DNA from: an uncultured Lachnospiraceae bacterium
Lineage (GTDB): Bacteria; Bacillota; Clostridia; Lachnospirales; Lachnospiraceae
DNA: 31,854 bases
Assembly: GCA_910587085.1 (NCBI GenBank)
Contig: CAJUMC010000032.1
Span: 1-31,854, forward strand
Direction: 5' to 3'
Shown here: piece by piece, positions 1-7,752 of the stretch
How the letters are laid out: each line of letters begins with the position of its first letter
Position numbering within the stretch: position 1 is the first letter of the stretch
Made by a program: the position numbers and the translations under genes
Notes under the pieces: generated by a model
The model's database searches: none
The model's input: the letters and a program-made list of their open reading frames with translations, nothing else
Told to the model about the DNA's origin: nothing

Positions 1-60
1 TTCTTTGAAACTTTTTAAGAATTTCAAGGTTGTTTCATTGTTCAGTTATCAAGGTCCATT
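1..60 (-). promoter_or_regulatory. rRNA operon leader box (upstream of 16S, off window)
   Basis: The minus strand here reads ACCTTGATAACTGAACAATG and continues into AACCTTGAAATTC. Blocks of this type (CCTTGAxAACTGAACA) are familiar from rRNA leaders and spacers of Clostridia, where they take part in pre-rRNA folding, processing or antitermination. A perfect promoter lies about 100 nt upstream. I infer that a 16S gene starts just beyond position 1 on the minus strand. A tRNA or 23S operon cannot be excluded from this window alone. Confidence 0.6.
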
Positions 61-64
61 GGCT

Positions 65-80
65 CTTCCAAAACTGGAAG
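65..80 (-). other. Small hairpin in the rRNA leader
   Basis: A perfect 6-bp stem (65-70 with 75-80) closes a 4-nt loop between the promoter and the conserved leader box. It is probably a leader RNA structure. The next stretch upstream (about 81-140) is a GC-rich run of GGC/GGA repeats on the minus strand. The small open frame that spans this region is not coding. Confidence 0.4.
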
Positions 81-163
81 TCCCTCCGCCGCCCCCTCCG
101 TTATAAAAGGTTTCCGGCACCCGCCGCCGCTGCATTTCTTTCCTTGCCGCGTCAGCAAAAGTG

Positions 164-192
164 ATTATAGCACCGGTCAGTGGCATTGTCAA
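164..192 (-). promoter_or_regulatory. Strong sigma-A promoter, probably of an rRNA operon
   Basis: Read on the minus strand there is a perfect -35 TTGACA (187-192), a 17-nt spacer and a perfect -10 TATAAT (164-169). Upstream of it (about 193-235) lies a very A/T-rich stretch with A-tracts on the minus strand, which resembles an UP element. A double-consensus promoter with an UP element is typical of rrn P1 promoters. Transcription runs leftward out of the window through the conserved leader box at 1-60. The rRNA itself is not in the window, so the target is inferred. Confidence 0.8.
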
Positions 193-241
193 CACTTTTT
201 TCAATTTTTTTTGATTATTTTTTGCATACAATTTTAAACAC

Positions 242-282
242 TATATCTGGTGCTTTTAGTCCAGAACATCATACTAGATATA
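242..282 (-). terminator. Possible weak terminator after the HAD gene
   Basis: The arms 242-251 and 273-282 form a 10-bp stem with one mismatch around a 21-nt loop, starting 11 nt after the stop of the HAD gene. The bases after it on the minus strand are only moderately T-rich (GTGTTTAAAATTG), so this would be a weak intrinsic terminator. It also separates the HAD transcript from the strong promoter at 164-192. Confidence 0.3.
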
Positions 283-292
283 TGTTCAATTC

Positions 293-967
293 TTAACAGC
301 CGTTTCCCTTGCTCTGGTCGTCCAACCCTTCAAAATATTTTTTTACCTTTTCCAGGTCCTCAAAAATCTTAGCGGCAATCTGTCTCGCTTCCGTGTCCGG
401 CTGCCAGAGATCCGGCACCATAATCGGCGTACAGCCGGCTCTCGCCGCAGACACCAAACCGCTTTTCGAATCCTCCAGCGCCCAGCATTCTTCCGGCTTT
501 ACTCCGAGCTGCGCGCAGGCAGCGAGATAAATATCCGGCTCCGGCTTCGATCTTTCTATCATGTCACCGCAGACTACTACCTCAAAATACTCAAATACTC
601 CGGCATCCTTCAGATGCCGTTCGACCTCCCAGCGAGGCGATGATGAAGCCACGGCCAGCCGATAAGATTTCGTTTTCAGATAGTTCAGCAACACGTACAG
701 TCCCCTTTTCACCGGAACCCGGTTGTTCGCATAATAATCTGTAAGATATTCCTTCGTATACCTGCGCAGCGCCTCAGAATCATATCCGCTTCCGAATTCA
801 CGCTCCCAGACCTCCTGTGATTTCTGTCTGTTCAGTCCCAGGGTTTTCAGAGTCATATAACCTGCTTTTCCGATTCCGATCTTCTCCCCTGCATAATCCC
901 ACGCCTCAACAAATACACGTTCGGTGTCAAACATCAGTCCGTCCATATCAAAAACAATGGTTTTCAT
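293..967 (-). CDS. HAD-superfamily hydrolase, beta-phosphoglucomutase-like
   Basis: A 224-residue cytosolic haloacid-dehalogenase-fold phosphatase or phosphomutase of subfamily IA. All four HAD motifs are visible: motif I DMDGL with nucleophile Asp7 and acid/base Asp9, motif II ASSS at 107-110, motif III Lys141 in KPEP, and motif IV E165-D166 in LEDSKSG. A helical cap domain lies at about 15-85. The length and KPEPDIY signature match the beta-phosphoglucomutase/PGMB-like branch (transfer of phosphate on sugars), but such proteins are often broad phosphatases. The substrate therefore cannot be read from the sequence. The ATG is preceded by AAAGGAG. It is the last gene before the rRNA promoter region. 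Confidence 0.9.
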   Translation of the reverse strand: MKTIVFDMDGLMFDTERVFVEAWDYAGEKIGIGKAGYMTLKTLGLNRQKSQEVWEREFGSGYDSEALRRYTKEYLTDYYANNRVPVKRGLYVLLNYLKTKSYRLAVASSSPRWEVERHLKDAGVFEYFEVVVCGDMIERSKPEPDIYLAACAQLGVKPEECWALEDSKSGLVSAARAGCTPIMVPDLWQPDTEARQIAAKIFEDLEKVKKYFEGLDDQSKGNGC

Positions 968-1187
968 TCCGGCTCCTTTAACTGGTTAATTTATACATTT
1001 TAGCCCTTCTATGTCTTCTTGAATTCCGCTTATCCTGCCGCAATCCGCTGCGTATTCATCCTTTCTATATCCTGGTACTCCGGCCTTTCCTTCCCTTACA
1101 CGATCTGTCAGGCCAGGCAGTCTATTCAGTACCTCCTCCACCTTCGCTTCCTTCCCTATACACGGTCTGTCAGGCACTTCAGAATGT
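968..1187. repeat. Spacer with an imperfect direct repeat
   Basis: This 220-bp gap between the CvpA-like and HAD genes holds two related copies of a roughly 24-nt unit (1090-1113 and 1151-1175, about 61 nt apart; one small indel and a few substitutions), each containing TCTGTCAGGC. A 63-codon open frame spans the gap on the minus strand, but it contains the duplicated unit and has no protein signature. I therefore treat the stretch as non-coding. Confidence 0.5.
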
Positions 1188-1910
1188 TTATGGAAGAAGC
1201 TTTGTGAGGTCGGTCACCTTGCCGAGCAGCAAATTGTTGTTGTAAAGAAAACTAAGAAAACCGTTCTCATTTACCATCTTCATAAGATTTCTTCCGGCCT
1301 CGGTGCCCCCGGATGCAGTCAGCACAATACAGAAAACCCAGATTATGAGAAGCGCGTTCACTGCTCCGGCTGCAAATCCAAGCAGGTGGTTCGCCTGATT
1401 GAGAATCGGCAGCTTACTGATCAGATCCAGACTGAAGCACAAAATTTTAAGCAGTACAAAAATAATCAAAAATGTTACAATAAAAGAAAGAGCCCCGATT
1501 ATCATACAGGAAAAATAGTTGCAGAGATATTCACGGAATGTGCTTACGCCCAGCGCGTTGTAATAAGCCGTGCTGTTATTCTCGAGCAGCGATTTCCGAA
1601 TACTTTCCGGGAGCGGCAGCGATTCCAGAAATTTTTCCTGCACGCTTTTCGGATTTTCCTCCGGCTGCTTCGGTTCCTCCTCATCGTCGTCTTCGAAAGG
1701 AAGCACGGCACTCACTCTGTCGGCAAAATATGTGACGACCTTTTCGTTTGACTGCAGCTGCTTCGATACCATGGGGCTGATCAGCGCAGTCAAAAACAGC
1801 GCCGTAATCATCGAAAAAATGGAAAATACCGTTTTAATCAATCCTCGCTTCATCCCATACAGCGAACTCACGGCCAGAAATACAATTACCACAATAAATA
1901 ACACATTCAT
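1188..1910 (-). CDS. cvpA: CvpA-family membrane protein
   Basis: A 240-residue integral membrane protein. Two hydrophobic segments lie at the N terminus (about 3-20 and 25-46) with the typical GxxRGL turn (SLYGMKRGLIK), and two more lie at about 131-158 and 176-202 (AAGAVNALLIIWVF). This order is that of the CvpA/colicin V production family. A central soluble insertion (about 50-125) is acidic (DDDEEEP near 74-80) and longer than in the shortest family members. CvpA proteins are linked to envelope homeostasis, but the molecular role is unknown. The start ATG follows GAGGTGAAAA. The upstream spacer carries a 24-bp tandem duplication. Confidence 0.75.
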   Translation of the reverse strand: MNVLFIVVIVFLAVSSLYGMKRGLIKTVFSIFSMITALFLTALISPMVSKQLQSNEKVVTYFADRVSAVLPFEDDDEEEPKQPEENPKSVQEKFLESLPLPESIRKSLLENNSTAYYNALGVSTFREYLCNYFSCMIIGALSFIVTFLIIFVLLKILCFSLDLISKLPILNQANHLLGFAAGAVNALLIIWVFCIVLTASGGTEAGRNLMKMVNENGFLSFLYNNNLLLGKVTDLTKLLP

Positions 1911-1979
1911 TTTTCACCTCATCCATACCGCGGTTCTCCCGCGATACTTTCTTCACTATGAGTTTGAAAACCTTTCTTC

Positions 1980-2027
1980 AAACTTCTGATTTTAAACTTC
2001 CGCAAACTCCTGATTTTAAACTTCCGC
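1980..2027. repeat. 24-bp tandem duplication upstream of cvpA
   Basis: Two head-to-tail copies of a 24-nt unit (1980-2003 and 2004-2027) differ at one base. They lie 70-117 nt before the cvpA start in the 169-bp gap that follows the DUF5711 gene. They could alter the leader or promoter spacing. I see no protein-coding meaning. Confidence 0.8.
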
Positions 2028-2079
2028 TTCATAAAAACCTGCTCTCACACAGCTGTCAGGTCTATACTTTCAGCAGCCG

Positions 2080-3264
2080 TTATTTCTGCCTCTTCAGCCG
2101 GATTGTATCCGCCTGCGCATCCCCGATCACTATATATTTTTCCTGATCATCGACGCGCAGCACCTGCCTGACATTTTTCGAAAAACTCATATGAAATTTC
2201 AAATCGCCGTTCTTCCGGAGAATCGTCATCTCCTGGCCGCCGTACAGAACAATATCGTCGCCCGCTGTGTAGATACCGGTGTACTCGTATTCCAGCGGAA
2301 TGTCCAGCGCTTTCTTCGCCTTGTCCGTCCGGTAAAGCAGCAGCTGCTCATCTGCGCTGTCCCCGCCTTTGAGCACCACCCCGATATACGACCTGCTGTA
2401 AAACATGCTGCGTATCTGCCGGTTAAAATCCTCTGTCAGCAGCGCCTTCGGCACCTCGGTCATACGATACAGGACAATCCCGTTATCCTTGCCCACCAGA
2501 ACCATATCATTCGTGATAAAAGCCACTTCAGGTACTATCCCCTCAAAAGAGTACGAACCCACCATATTATCAACATAATTCTGACCGACATCACCGAAGT
2601 TGTAAAAGGTAACCCAGCTCTCCAGCTTGCCGTTCCCCAGGGACAGATAGGAGGTAACCAGCTTCCTGCCGTCCTGCGAGAGTGCCATGGCTACCGGAAA
2701 TCCGCATTCTTTCGTTATTCCCATAATAGCGACAAGCGCCTGCCCGCTGTCCGGGGCATAAAGATAAATATGATCCCTGTCATCCTCCGTCGTCAGCACG
2801 GCTGTTACACCCTGCGCGGCGACCTCAATCGCAGCAAGCCTTCCCGCTACGGTGAAGCTGCTGATATTGCCCTTCCCGTCGATAATATAAAACTGACCGT
2901 TCCCCTTATCTGCAACCGCGGCATACGGCTCGCACACAGCAATAATGGGGTTTTTCAGGTTGTATGCAGCATTCCAGAGCTGCTTTCCATCCGCCGCATA
3001 AGCCCTGGCTCCGTCCCTGTCGTAGATAATGTATCCACCTCCGTACGCGGCATATCGCGCGGAGCTCTCTCCTGCCAGCTGCTCGGAATGTACTGTATCA
3101 TAAGCATTATATTCCTTTTCCCGGCTTCGGCTCCATATCACAAGCAAAATCACGGCAGCAACCGCAGCAAGCAGAATCAATGCCGGCAGAAACGCTTTTT
3201 TTCTTTTTTTCCGCCTGTCCTCGTCGATCTGCACAGAGCGTAATTTTCTGTTAAACTGCTTCAC
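2080..3264 (-). CDS. DUF5711-like membrane-anchored propeller-type protein
   Basis: A 394-residue protein with a basic cytosolic N terminus (many K/R at 4-23), one transmembrane helix (about 25-44) and a large extracytoplasmic C-terminal part. The C-terminal part is built of repeated short beta motifs (GGGYIIYDRDGARAYAADGKQLW; GNGQFYIIDGKG; NDMVLVGKDNGIVLY), as in PQQ/WD-like propellers. The layout fits DUF5711, a family I know from Lachnospiraceae; no enzymatic motif is visible. It probably acts as a cell-surface sensor or scaffold, but this is inference. The start is a GTG preceded by AGAGGG. Just upstream is a candidate extended -10 promoter. Confidence 0.65.
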   Translation of the reverse strand: MKQFNRKLRSVQIDEDRRKKRKKAFLPALILLAAVAAVILLVIWSRSREKEYNAYDTVHSEQLAGESSARYAAYGGGYIIYDRDGARAYAADGKQLWNAAYNLKNPIIAVCEPYAAVADKGNGQFYIIDGKGNISSFTVAGRLAAIEVAAQGVTAVLTTEDDRDHIYLYAPDSGQALVAIMGITKECGFPVAMALSQDGRKLVTSYLSLGNGKLESWVTFYNFGDVGQNYVDNMVGSYSFEGIVPEVAFITNDMVLVGKDNGIVLYRMTEVPKALLTEDFNRQIRSMFYSRSYIGVVLKGGDSADEQLLLYRTDKAKKALDIPLEYEYTGIYTAGDDIVLYGGQEMTILRKNGDLKFHMSFSKNVRQVLRVDDQEKYIVIGDAQADTIRLKRQK

Positions 3265-3763
3265 AATTTCCCTCTTTCCCGCGCATCGCAGATTTCTGCA
3301 ATCCGCGCTGACCGGCCGCCTGAAAAAGGTTCAGACGGATGCCGATTCAATATTTCAGAAGACGAAAAAGCCATGCTATCATTATATTATAGCATGACTT
3401 GTTTCAAAAGGCACCTGTTTTTTCAGAACTCCGGATCTCATCGGCACAGAAACCGGAAGACCTTTCGGAATACCGCGCCGTCAGAAAAGCTTTCCGGCCT
3501 GTGCTATAACCACGCTGTTAAGAAACCTGTAACACGGCTGACCAGTGGTCTTTCCGTGCAGATATTTGGCGCTCCACCTGCCGGCTGGCTTTTTCCGCTC
3601 TTTCCGCACAGGTGTTTGGCGCTCCTGCCGCGCTGTTGAGAAGCCTGCTTTTATGCCATGCTGTTTATAAACCGGCCTTACCTGCATTCACAGCTTCGCT
3701 TAAAATTTTCTGAAGAAGCCATGCTTCACATAAACAGCCGCTCCGTGCAGAACCCGCTTATAA
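3265..3763. repeat. 499-bp spacer with degenerate direct repeats
   Basis: No gene is supported here. A 27-nt unit at 3549-3575 recurs at 3599-3625, exactly 50 nt later with four mismatches (shared core TTTGGCGCTCC). A second pair, with GCTGTTAAGAAACCTG near 3512 and GCTGTTGAGAAGCCTG near 3633, repeats at about 120 nt. The block resembles decayed tandem duplications. Open frames crossing it on both strands have no homology signature. Confidence 0.55.
3372..3396 (-). promoter_or_regulatory. Palindrome with extended -10 motif before the DUF5711 gene
   Basis: An 8-bp perfect inverted repeat (3372-3379 and 3389-3396) spans 9 nt. On the minus strand it contains TGCTATAAT, an extended -10 element, and TTGAAA lies a short distance upstream. 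It may be the promoter of the gene starting at 3264, with a dyad suited to a repressor. It is alternatively a weak terminator, because CTTTTTC follows the stem on the minus strand. Confidence 0.35.
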
Positions 3764-5269
3764 TTACGGCACAAGAAGCTCCTGATAAGCAAAAATAAGA
3801 TTCTTGTCATTGATCTGGTTCAGTTCCTTGATAAATTCAAGATTTTCCAGATTGCCGTAGCGCCGCATGCAGATTCCAACCAGTGTATCTCCCGGCTGAA
3901 CAACATACAACGTATACTGGGACGGATCAATCGGCTGGCCGGCTGTGTCCTCCGCCGGCTCAGTCGGCTGCGGCTGCGGCGTAATGCTTGCCTCTGCCTC
4001 ATCCCCCTCGTGCGTTACCGGCTCCCTCTCCATATCGGATGGATTCTGCGAATCTCCGGCTGCTCCCGGCTTGTCCGACGGAGAGGGTCCTGCTGAAACC
4101 GCCGCAGTAGGATCTGGTGTTTCATTCGCAGAGCCGCTGCTTTCCTTGCCGGGCAGATCGTCATCCCTTTGATTTCCTTCCGGCTGATCGTCATCCGCCC
4201 CGCCAGAAGGGCTGATCTCCTTATCTTCCCCGTTCATGCCGTCCCCCGTCGGAACCGCTGTGCCGGTAATTGACGGAGAAGCATCTCCCTTGCCGCCGCC
4301 ATGATGCCCGAAGGTTTCCTGTATATTCGGATCATCAAAAATATTCCCCTGTCCGTCATCCGCCGTAAGGTTGTCCGGCTTGTCCTTATCCCCCTTTTCA
4401 TTCGCTGCTCCCAGAATCTGATTCAATGTCTGTTCAAACCCCTTAAGTCTTTCCTGATTGTAGATCAGAGACGCACCCATAACGACCGCAATTGCAGCGA
4501 GTACCACGCCGGCCGCATACAAAAACCTGGAACCTCCATCCGGCGCAGTACCGCGGCTTCGCTCTGTCTCCGGTTCCCCGGCGCCGCCCCCGGCTTCTTC
4601 TCCTTCCGGCAGCGTAATGGCCAGCCTGCTCCGCATTTCGCGGACGGCCCGATCCTCCACCTTTTCCCGCAGATCTTTCCCCTGCTTCTTGTCGATCATA
4701 TAACTCTGCATCTCGGCGTTTTTTTCATAATATATGTAGAACCCGGTCTGCTGACTCATCTCATCATTTTCATAACGGAAAAATTCTTCTTCACACTCCA
4801 GAAAATCATAAAGCATCAAGATTCGGTCCGTCCCGGCAAAATAATCGAGATGTACCTGGCGTAGCAGTTCTTTCTCCTTATCTGTGAAGCTTGTCCCTCC
4901 GTAAAACCAGCCGACAATCTCACCGTCCGGAAAATATTCCTTGATGGTTTCATAAACCTGCTTCCAAACCTCTGAGGTCATCTCGATACCGCCGTCCCGG
5001 CAGGCATTTTCCGCTACAACAGCCCCGTAGGCGTAAACCTCGCGGCTGTGCTCGGACTTTGCAAATTCTCCCACAAGAACGGCCGCACAACGGGCAGAAT
5101 GATCCTGCTCCGCCAGCCAGTGCGTAAAAGTATGTACGTAATCTTCGAGATAAATGCGAAAATCCCCTGTAAAATATCCTGACTGCCGGACATTTTTCGG
5201 AGGCTTTCTGCCGCTGACCTGATATTCCGTCTCCTTGCCCGCCGCGCCGGTATAAACATTCTCTATCAT
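3764..5269 (-). CDS. Membrane protein: inactive MPN/JAB-like domain plus LysM
   Basis: A 501-residue protein in three parts. Residues about 35-150 look like an MPN/JAB fold: a hydrophobic strand ending VLVGEF (64-69), then EIVGW at 117-121 followed by a Ser/Asp region (TSFTDKE). The metal-binding HxHP of JAMM proteases is replaced by FYGG (122-125), so the domain should be catalytically dead. A single membrane helix lies at 249-269, followed by about 180 residues of acidic, Pro/Ser/Thr-rich linker and a C-terminal LysM domain (453-501, YVVQPGDTLVGICMRRYG) that binds peptidoglycan. The topology predicts a cytosolic MPN-like part and a wall-bound LysM. The ATG at 5269 follows GGAG. Confidence 0.75.
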   Translation of the reverse strand: MIENVYTGAAGKETEYQVSGRKPPKNVRQSGYFTGDFRIYLEDYVHTFTHWLAEQDHSARCAAVLVGEFAKSEHSREVYAYGAVVAENACRDGGIEMTSEVWKQVYETIKEYFPDGEIVGWFYGGTSFTDKEKELLRQVHLDYFAGTDRILMLYDFLECEEEFFRYENDEMSQQTGFYIYYEKNAEMQSYMIDKKQGKDLREKVEDRAVREMRSRLAITLPEGEEAGGGAGEPETERSRGTAPDGGSRFLYAAGVVLAAIAVVMGASLIYNQERLKGFEQTLNQILGAANEKGDKDKPDNLTADDGQGNIFDDPNIQETFGHHGGGKGDASPSITGTAVPTGDGMNGEDKEISPSGGADDDQPEGNQRDDDLPGKESSGSANETPDPTAAVSAGPSPSDKPGAAGDSQNPSDMEREPVTHEGDEAEASITPQPQPTEPAEDTAGQPIDPSQYTLYVVQPGDTLVGICMRRYGNLENLEFIKELNQINDKNLIFAYQELLVP

Positions 5270-5301
5270 AAATGCTCCGCTCCTGTCTTTTCTTTTGGCG
5301 C

Positions 5302-5335
5302 AATCGTATCACGATTCGCGGAGTTATTTTGTCAA
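5302..5335 (-). promoter_or_regulatory. Candidate promoter/operator of the LysM gene
   Basis: On the minus strand a perfect TTGACA (5330-5335) lies 60 nt before the LysM start. The best -10 match, TACGAT (5303-5308), is 21 nt away, longer than ideal. A 6-bp dyad (5302-5307 and 5311-5316, 3-nt centre) overlaps that -10 and could be an operator. The assignment is tentative. Confidence 0.3.
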
Positions 5336-5477
5336 AAGAACGTCCTCCCCGGACAATATCGACCGCATATTCTGCGTTCATCCTACCCCTTTATCCTTTT
5401 TTCTTTTACCGTTCTGGCGGATCGGCGCTGATAACCGCATTCAGGGGCGAACAAAACCCTTGGAACCGGGAATATTG

Positions 5478-5510
5478 GCATGTCTATTTTTTACATTTCA
5501 GGCAATACTT
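5478..5510 (+). promoter_or_regulatory. Possible sporulation-sigma promoter of yyaC
   Basis: Upstream of yyaC on the plus strand, GGCAATACTT (5501-5510) resembles the forespore sigma-F -10 pattern (GGnrAnAnTr) with a last-base mismatch. GCATG or GTCTA (5478-5486) may serve as the -35. The spacing is not ideal for either. It is proposed only because YyaC-type genes are sporulation genes; no good sigma-A site is seen here. Confidence 0.2.
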
Positions 5511-5553
5511 AGAGCATAACACAATTTAGAAAGGCATCGAAAGTATCAGAAAA

Positions 5554-6201
5554 ATGCAGAGAGAAAAGAATGTTTTATATTTCAGTGTAAATGACAGATA
5601 CTCCTCCCTGGAGTTCGGAGACAGCCTGTACCGGCTGCTTCAGCCGGAGCTTCTGAAACGTCCCCTTGTATTTTTGTGTATAGGCACCGACCGGGCTACC
5701 GGGGACTGTCTGGGGCCGCTGCTCGGACATCGGCTGAACGAAAGCTGCTACGGTTCCTTCTATGAGGTATACGGCACGCTGCGTGAGCCGGTGCATGCAA
5801 AAAATCTTCAGGAAACTATTAACAAAATATACGAGCGTCACAGAAATCCGCTTGTTGTCGCCGTAGACGCTTCCCTTGGAAGCTCATCACATGTCGGCTA
5901 CTACACTCTCGGCGAAGGTCCTTTAAAACCCGGCGCCGGTGTGGACAAGGCTCTCCCCAGCGTCGGAGATTTCTATATCACCGGCATTGTGAATATATGC
6001 GGTCTCCTGGATCAGATGCTGCTTCAGACAACACGTCTGCATACGGTGATGGCGCTGTCGGATCAGATCTATGACGGGATCTCCCATTTTATCCGCAAGC
6101 GCTACCGCAGCCGGCATTTTCCGTTTTTCGGCCTGCGCAACTCTTCCGTTGCAGGTTCTCCGGAAACTGCCGCCGGAAAACAGCGCGCACCGCAGATATA
6201 G
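5554..6201 (+). CDS. yyaC: YyaC-family sporulation protein (DUF1256)
   Basis: A 215-residue soluble protein with the hallmarks of the YyaC/DUF1256 family: LVFLCIGTDRATGDCLGPLLG (39-57), VVAVDASLG (101-109), and GAGVDKALPSVGDFYITGIVN (127-147). The family has a fold like hydrogenase-maturation and germination proteases and is made during sporulation. Its substrate is unclear. The last about 30 residues after the basic HFIRKRYRSRH stretch are low in similarity to anything I recognise. It is one of only two plus-strand genes, divergent from the LysM gene and convergent with the coiled-coil gene. It supports a spore-forming host. Confidence 0.85.
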   Translation: MQREKNVLYFSVNDRYSSLEFGDSLYRLLQPELLKRPLVFLCIGTDRATGDCLGPLLGHRLNESCYGSFYEVYGTLREPVHAKNLQETINKIYERHRNPLVVAVDASLGSSSHVGYYTLGEGPLKPGAGVDKALPSVGDFYITGIVNICGLLDQMLLQTTRLHTVMALSDQIYDGISHFIRKRYRSRHFPFFGLRNSSVAGSPETAAGKQRAPQI

Positions 6202-6545
6202 GAAAAATTATTTGGAACCATCGGAACGGCGGCCTTCTGTCCGGTTCTCCGGACATGCTGTCCTTTAACCTGCGTCAGCTGTATCAGCGGCCGACAAGCG
6301 AAAGATTGATGACAGGCTGGTTCGTCCTGAACACGCAGAACCCGCGATGAAAATTGACCGGAGCAGACGGATGACGGACTGGTTGGTTCTGAGCAACGCA
6401 GTAACCGCAGTGCATTTCGACGGAGCCAGGGACAAGCTGTGGACGAACCGGCTCTTAACACTCAGAAAACACAACGGCAGTCCGGCTGTCACGGACAGTC
6501 AGACTGCCTAAAATCCCATGAAGTCCGAAGCCGGCTGCCGCTTAA
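6202..6545. repeat. 344-bp convergent spacer with direct repeats
   Basis: No gene is supported. A unit of about 38 nt at 6308-6345 recurs at 6370-6408 (period 62) with scattered substitutions and a one-base indel; the shared blocks are GATGAC, CTGGTT and the CGCAG/ACCGC end. Several open frames on the minus strand here are repeat-derived and lack a start site or protein signature. A hairpin at 6476-6508 probably ends transcription. Confidence 0.55.
6476..6508 (-). terminator. Hairpin terminator after the recR-dnaX side operon
   Basis: A 7-bp outer stem (6476-6482 with 6502-6508) and a 5-bp inner stem (6486-6490 with 6494-6498) with a 3-nt loop are separated by a 3x3 internal mismatch. On the minus strand it begins 38 nt after the stop of the coiled-coil gene and is followed by GTTGTGTTTTCT. 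Lying between convergent genes, it may work in both directions. Confidence 0.45.
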
Positions 6546-7670
6546 CTACGCCCGGGTCTGCTCCGTTGTCTCCCGCCTGCTGCGGTAAACACCAAGCGCC
6601 TCACCGACTGTTCCGGCCTCCCCCGACTGCAGCAGCTGTTCCAGTTGTTCCAGCAGGGTAATATCCATATTTTCCCTTCCTATATACGGACTGTACTTTT
6701 CCGTTATAACCATTGAAATGGATTTTATCTGCTCCTCCGCACTGCGCTGCGCATTATAAGTTTCCTCATGCTCGCGTCGCAGTCTTCCCAGCTCCCCGGC
6801 GCATTCCGCCGTCAGTTCATCAGCAATTACCTTTTTCGTCTCGGTCTCAAATTTCCTGACCGCCTTTTTCTTCTCTTCCGCGATCGTATCCAGCTCATTC
6901 TCCAGCTCAGACAGCTCCTGATTGAACTTGTCCAGGCCGTAGCCGCTCTCATCCTTATCCTTACGGATGCCCCGCTCCATTTGCCGGATATCGCGCCTGT
7001 TTTTCGCCAGGCTCCTCCGCAGTTCTTTAATCCTGCGGAATGCCTCCGGATGCTTTTCCTTTATAATCCAGCCGAAAAACACATAGGCCGCCCCGAACAG
7101 CAGCACGGTCACAATATAGGCTGCCACCAGCAGGCCCGTGCGCGGTTTAAAGAAAATAAAATAAATGCCGTACGGAATCGCAAACAGAATTACAACCAGC
7201 ACCAATGCGATAATAAGAATATCCCGCCACCCGACCGGCTGATATACAGCGTGGAAAAGACTGCGGTTCAGAACACGCGGTATTTTGTCCGATTTGTAAA
7301 CGCCGCGTATCTCGTCCCGGATATGTTTCCTTTCCTCGTGCAGTTCAGCGGTCTCTGCCTCGATCCGCTCGGATATCTTTGAGCTTTTCAGTTTGTCCTT
7401 TTTGGCGCGCACCTTTTTCTGGCGCCCTTTTATCGCCTCAAGCTGCTCGTCGTAAGCTCTTTCCAACTCCCCCTTCCGTGATTTTGTCACTGAAAGAATC
7501 TTTTCGGAAAGTTCCTTTTCCATCGCCGAGATCTGTTTTTCCAGCTGTTCTTCCTTTTCGGCCAGCTCCGCATTCTGCGCTTTGTTTTTTTCCAGCTCAA
7601 CAAGAGCCTTCTTCATGGAATCGAGTTCATCCAGGCCGCCGGAAAGTACATTTCCATTACTGTCACCCAT
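6546..7670 (-). CDS. Coiled-coil protein with two central membrane helices
   Basis: A 374-residue protein that I do not recognise. Residues about 15-125 are charged coiled coil (ELEKNKAQNAELAEKEEQLEK). Two hydrophobic helices follow at about 151-174 and 179-203, joined by a short KPRTG turn, and a second long coiled coil runs from about 205 to 330. Both coiled arms should therefore lie on the same side of the membrane, presumably in the cytosol. A possible role is scaffolding or membrane-shape work, but nothing proves it. The start ATG follows AAAGGAGG at good distance. It is the last gene of the run containing recR, ybaB and dnaX, separated from recR by 82 nt. Confidence 0.7.
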   Translation of the reverse strand: MGDSNGNVLSGGLDELDSMKKALVELEKNKAQNAELAEKEEQLEKQISAMEKELSEKILSVTKSRKGELERAYDEQLEAIKGRQKKVRAKKDKLKSSKISERIEAETAELHEERKHIRDEIRGVYKSDKIPRVLNRSLFHAVYQPVGWRDILIIALVLVVILFAIPYGIYFIFFKPRTGLLVAAYIVTVLLFGAAYVFFGWIIKEKHPEAFRRIKELRRSLAKNRRDIRQMERGIRKDKDESGYGLDKFNQELSELENELDTIAEEKKKAVRKFETETKKVIADELTAECAGELGRLRREHEETYNAQRSAEEQIKSISMVITEKYSPYIGRENMDITLLEQLEQLLQSGEAGTVGEALGVYRSRRETTEQTRA

Positions 7671-7752
7671 AGCGTTCCTCCTTTATCGGATTCGTCCCGC
7701 CCGCATCCCTTGTCCCCCTTCAGGCCCGGCGCGGGCGCCCGGCCTGCTTTTT

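Noticed and set aside
49..231. 60-codon open frame on the minus strand
   Set aside because: It overlaps the perfect rRNA-type promoter and leader and has a Gly-run from GGC/GGA repeats; no SD and no family pattern.
986..1177. 63-codon open frame between cvpA and the HAD gene
   Set aside because: It contains an imperfect direct repeat and shows no protein signature; better read as spacer.
2191..3243. 350-codon plus-strand frame
   Set aside because: Antisense to the DUF5711-like gene, which has a membrane helix, SD and coherent repeats.
3713..3725. 5-bp hairpin after the LysM gene
   Set aside because: The stem is too short and the following T-rich run is broken; a weak terminator cannot be supported.
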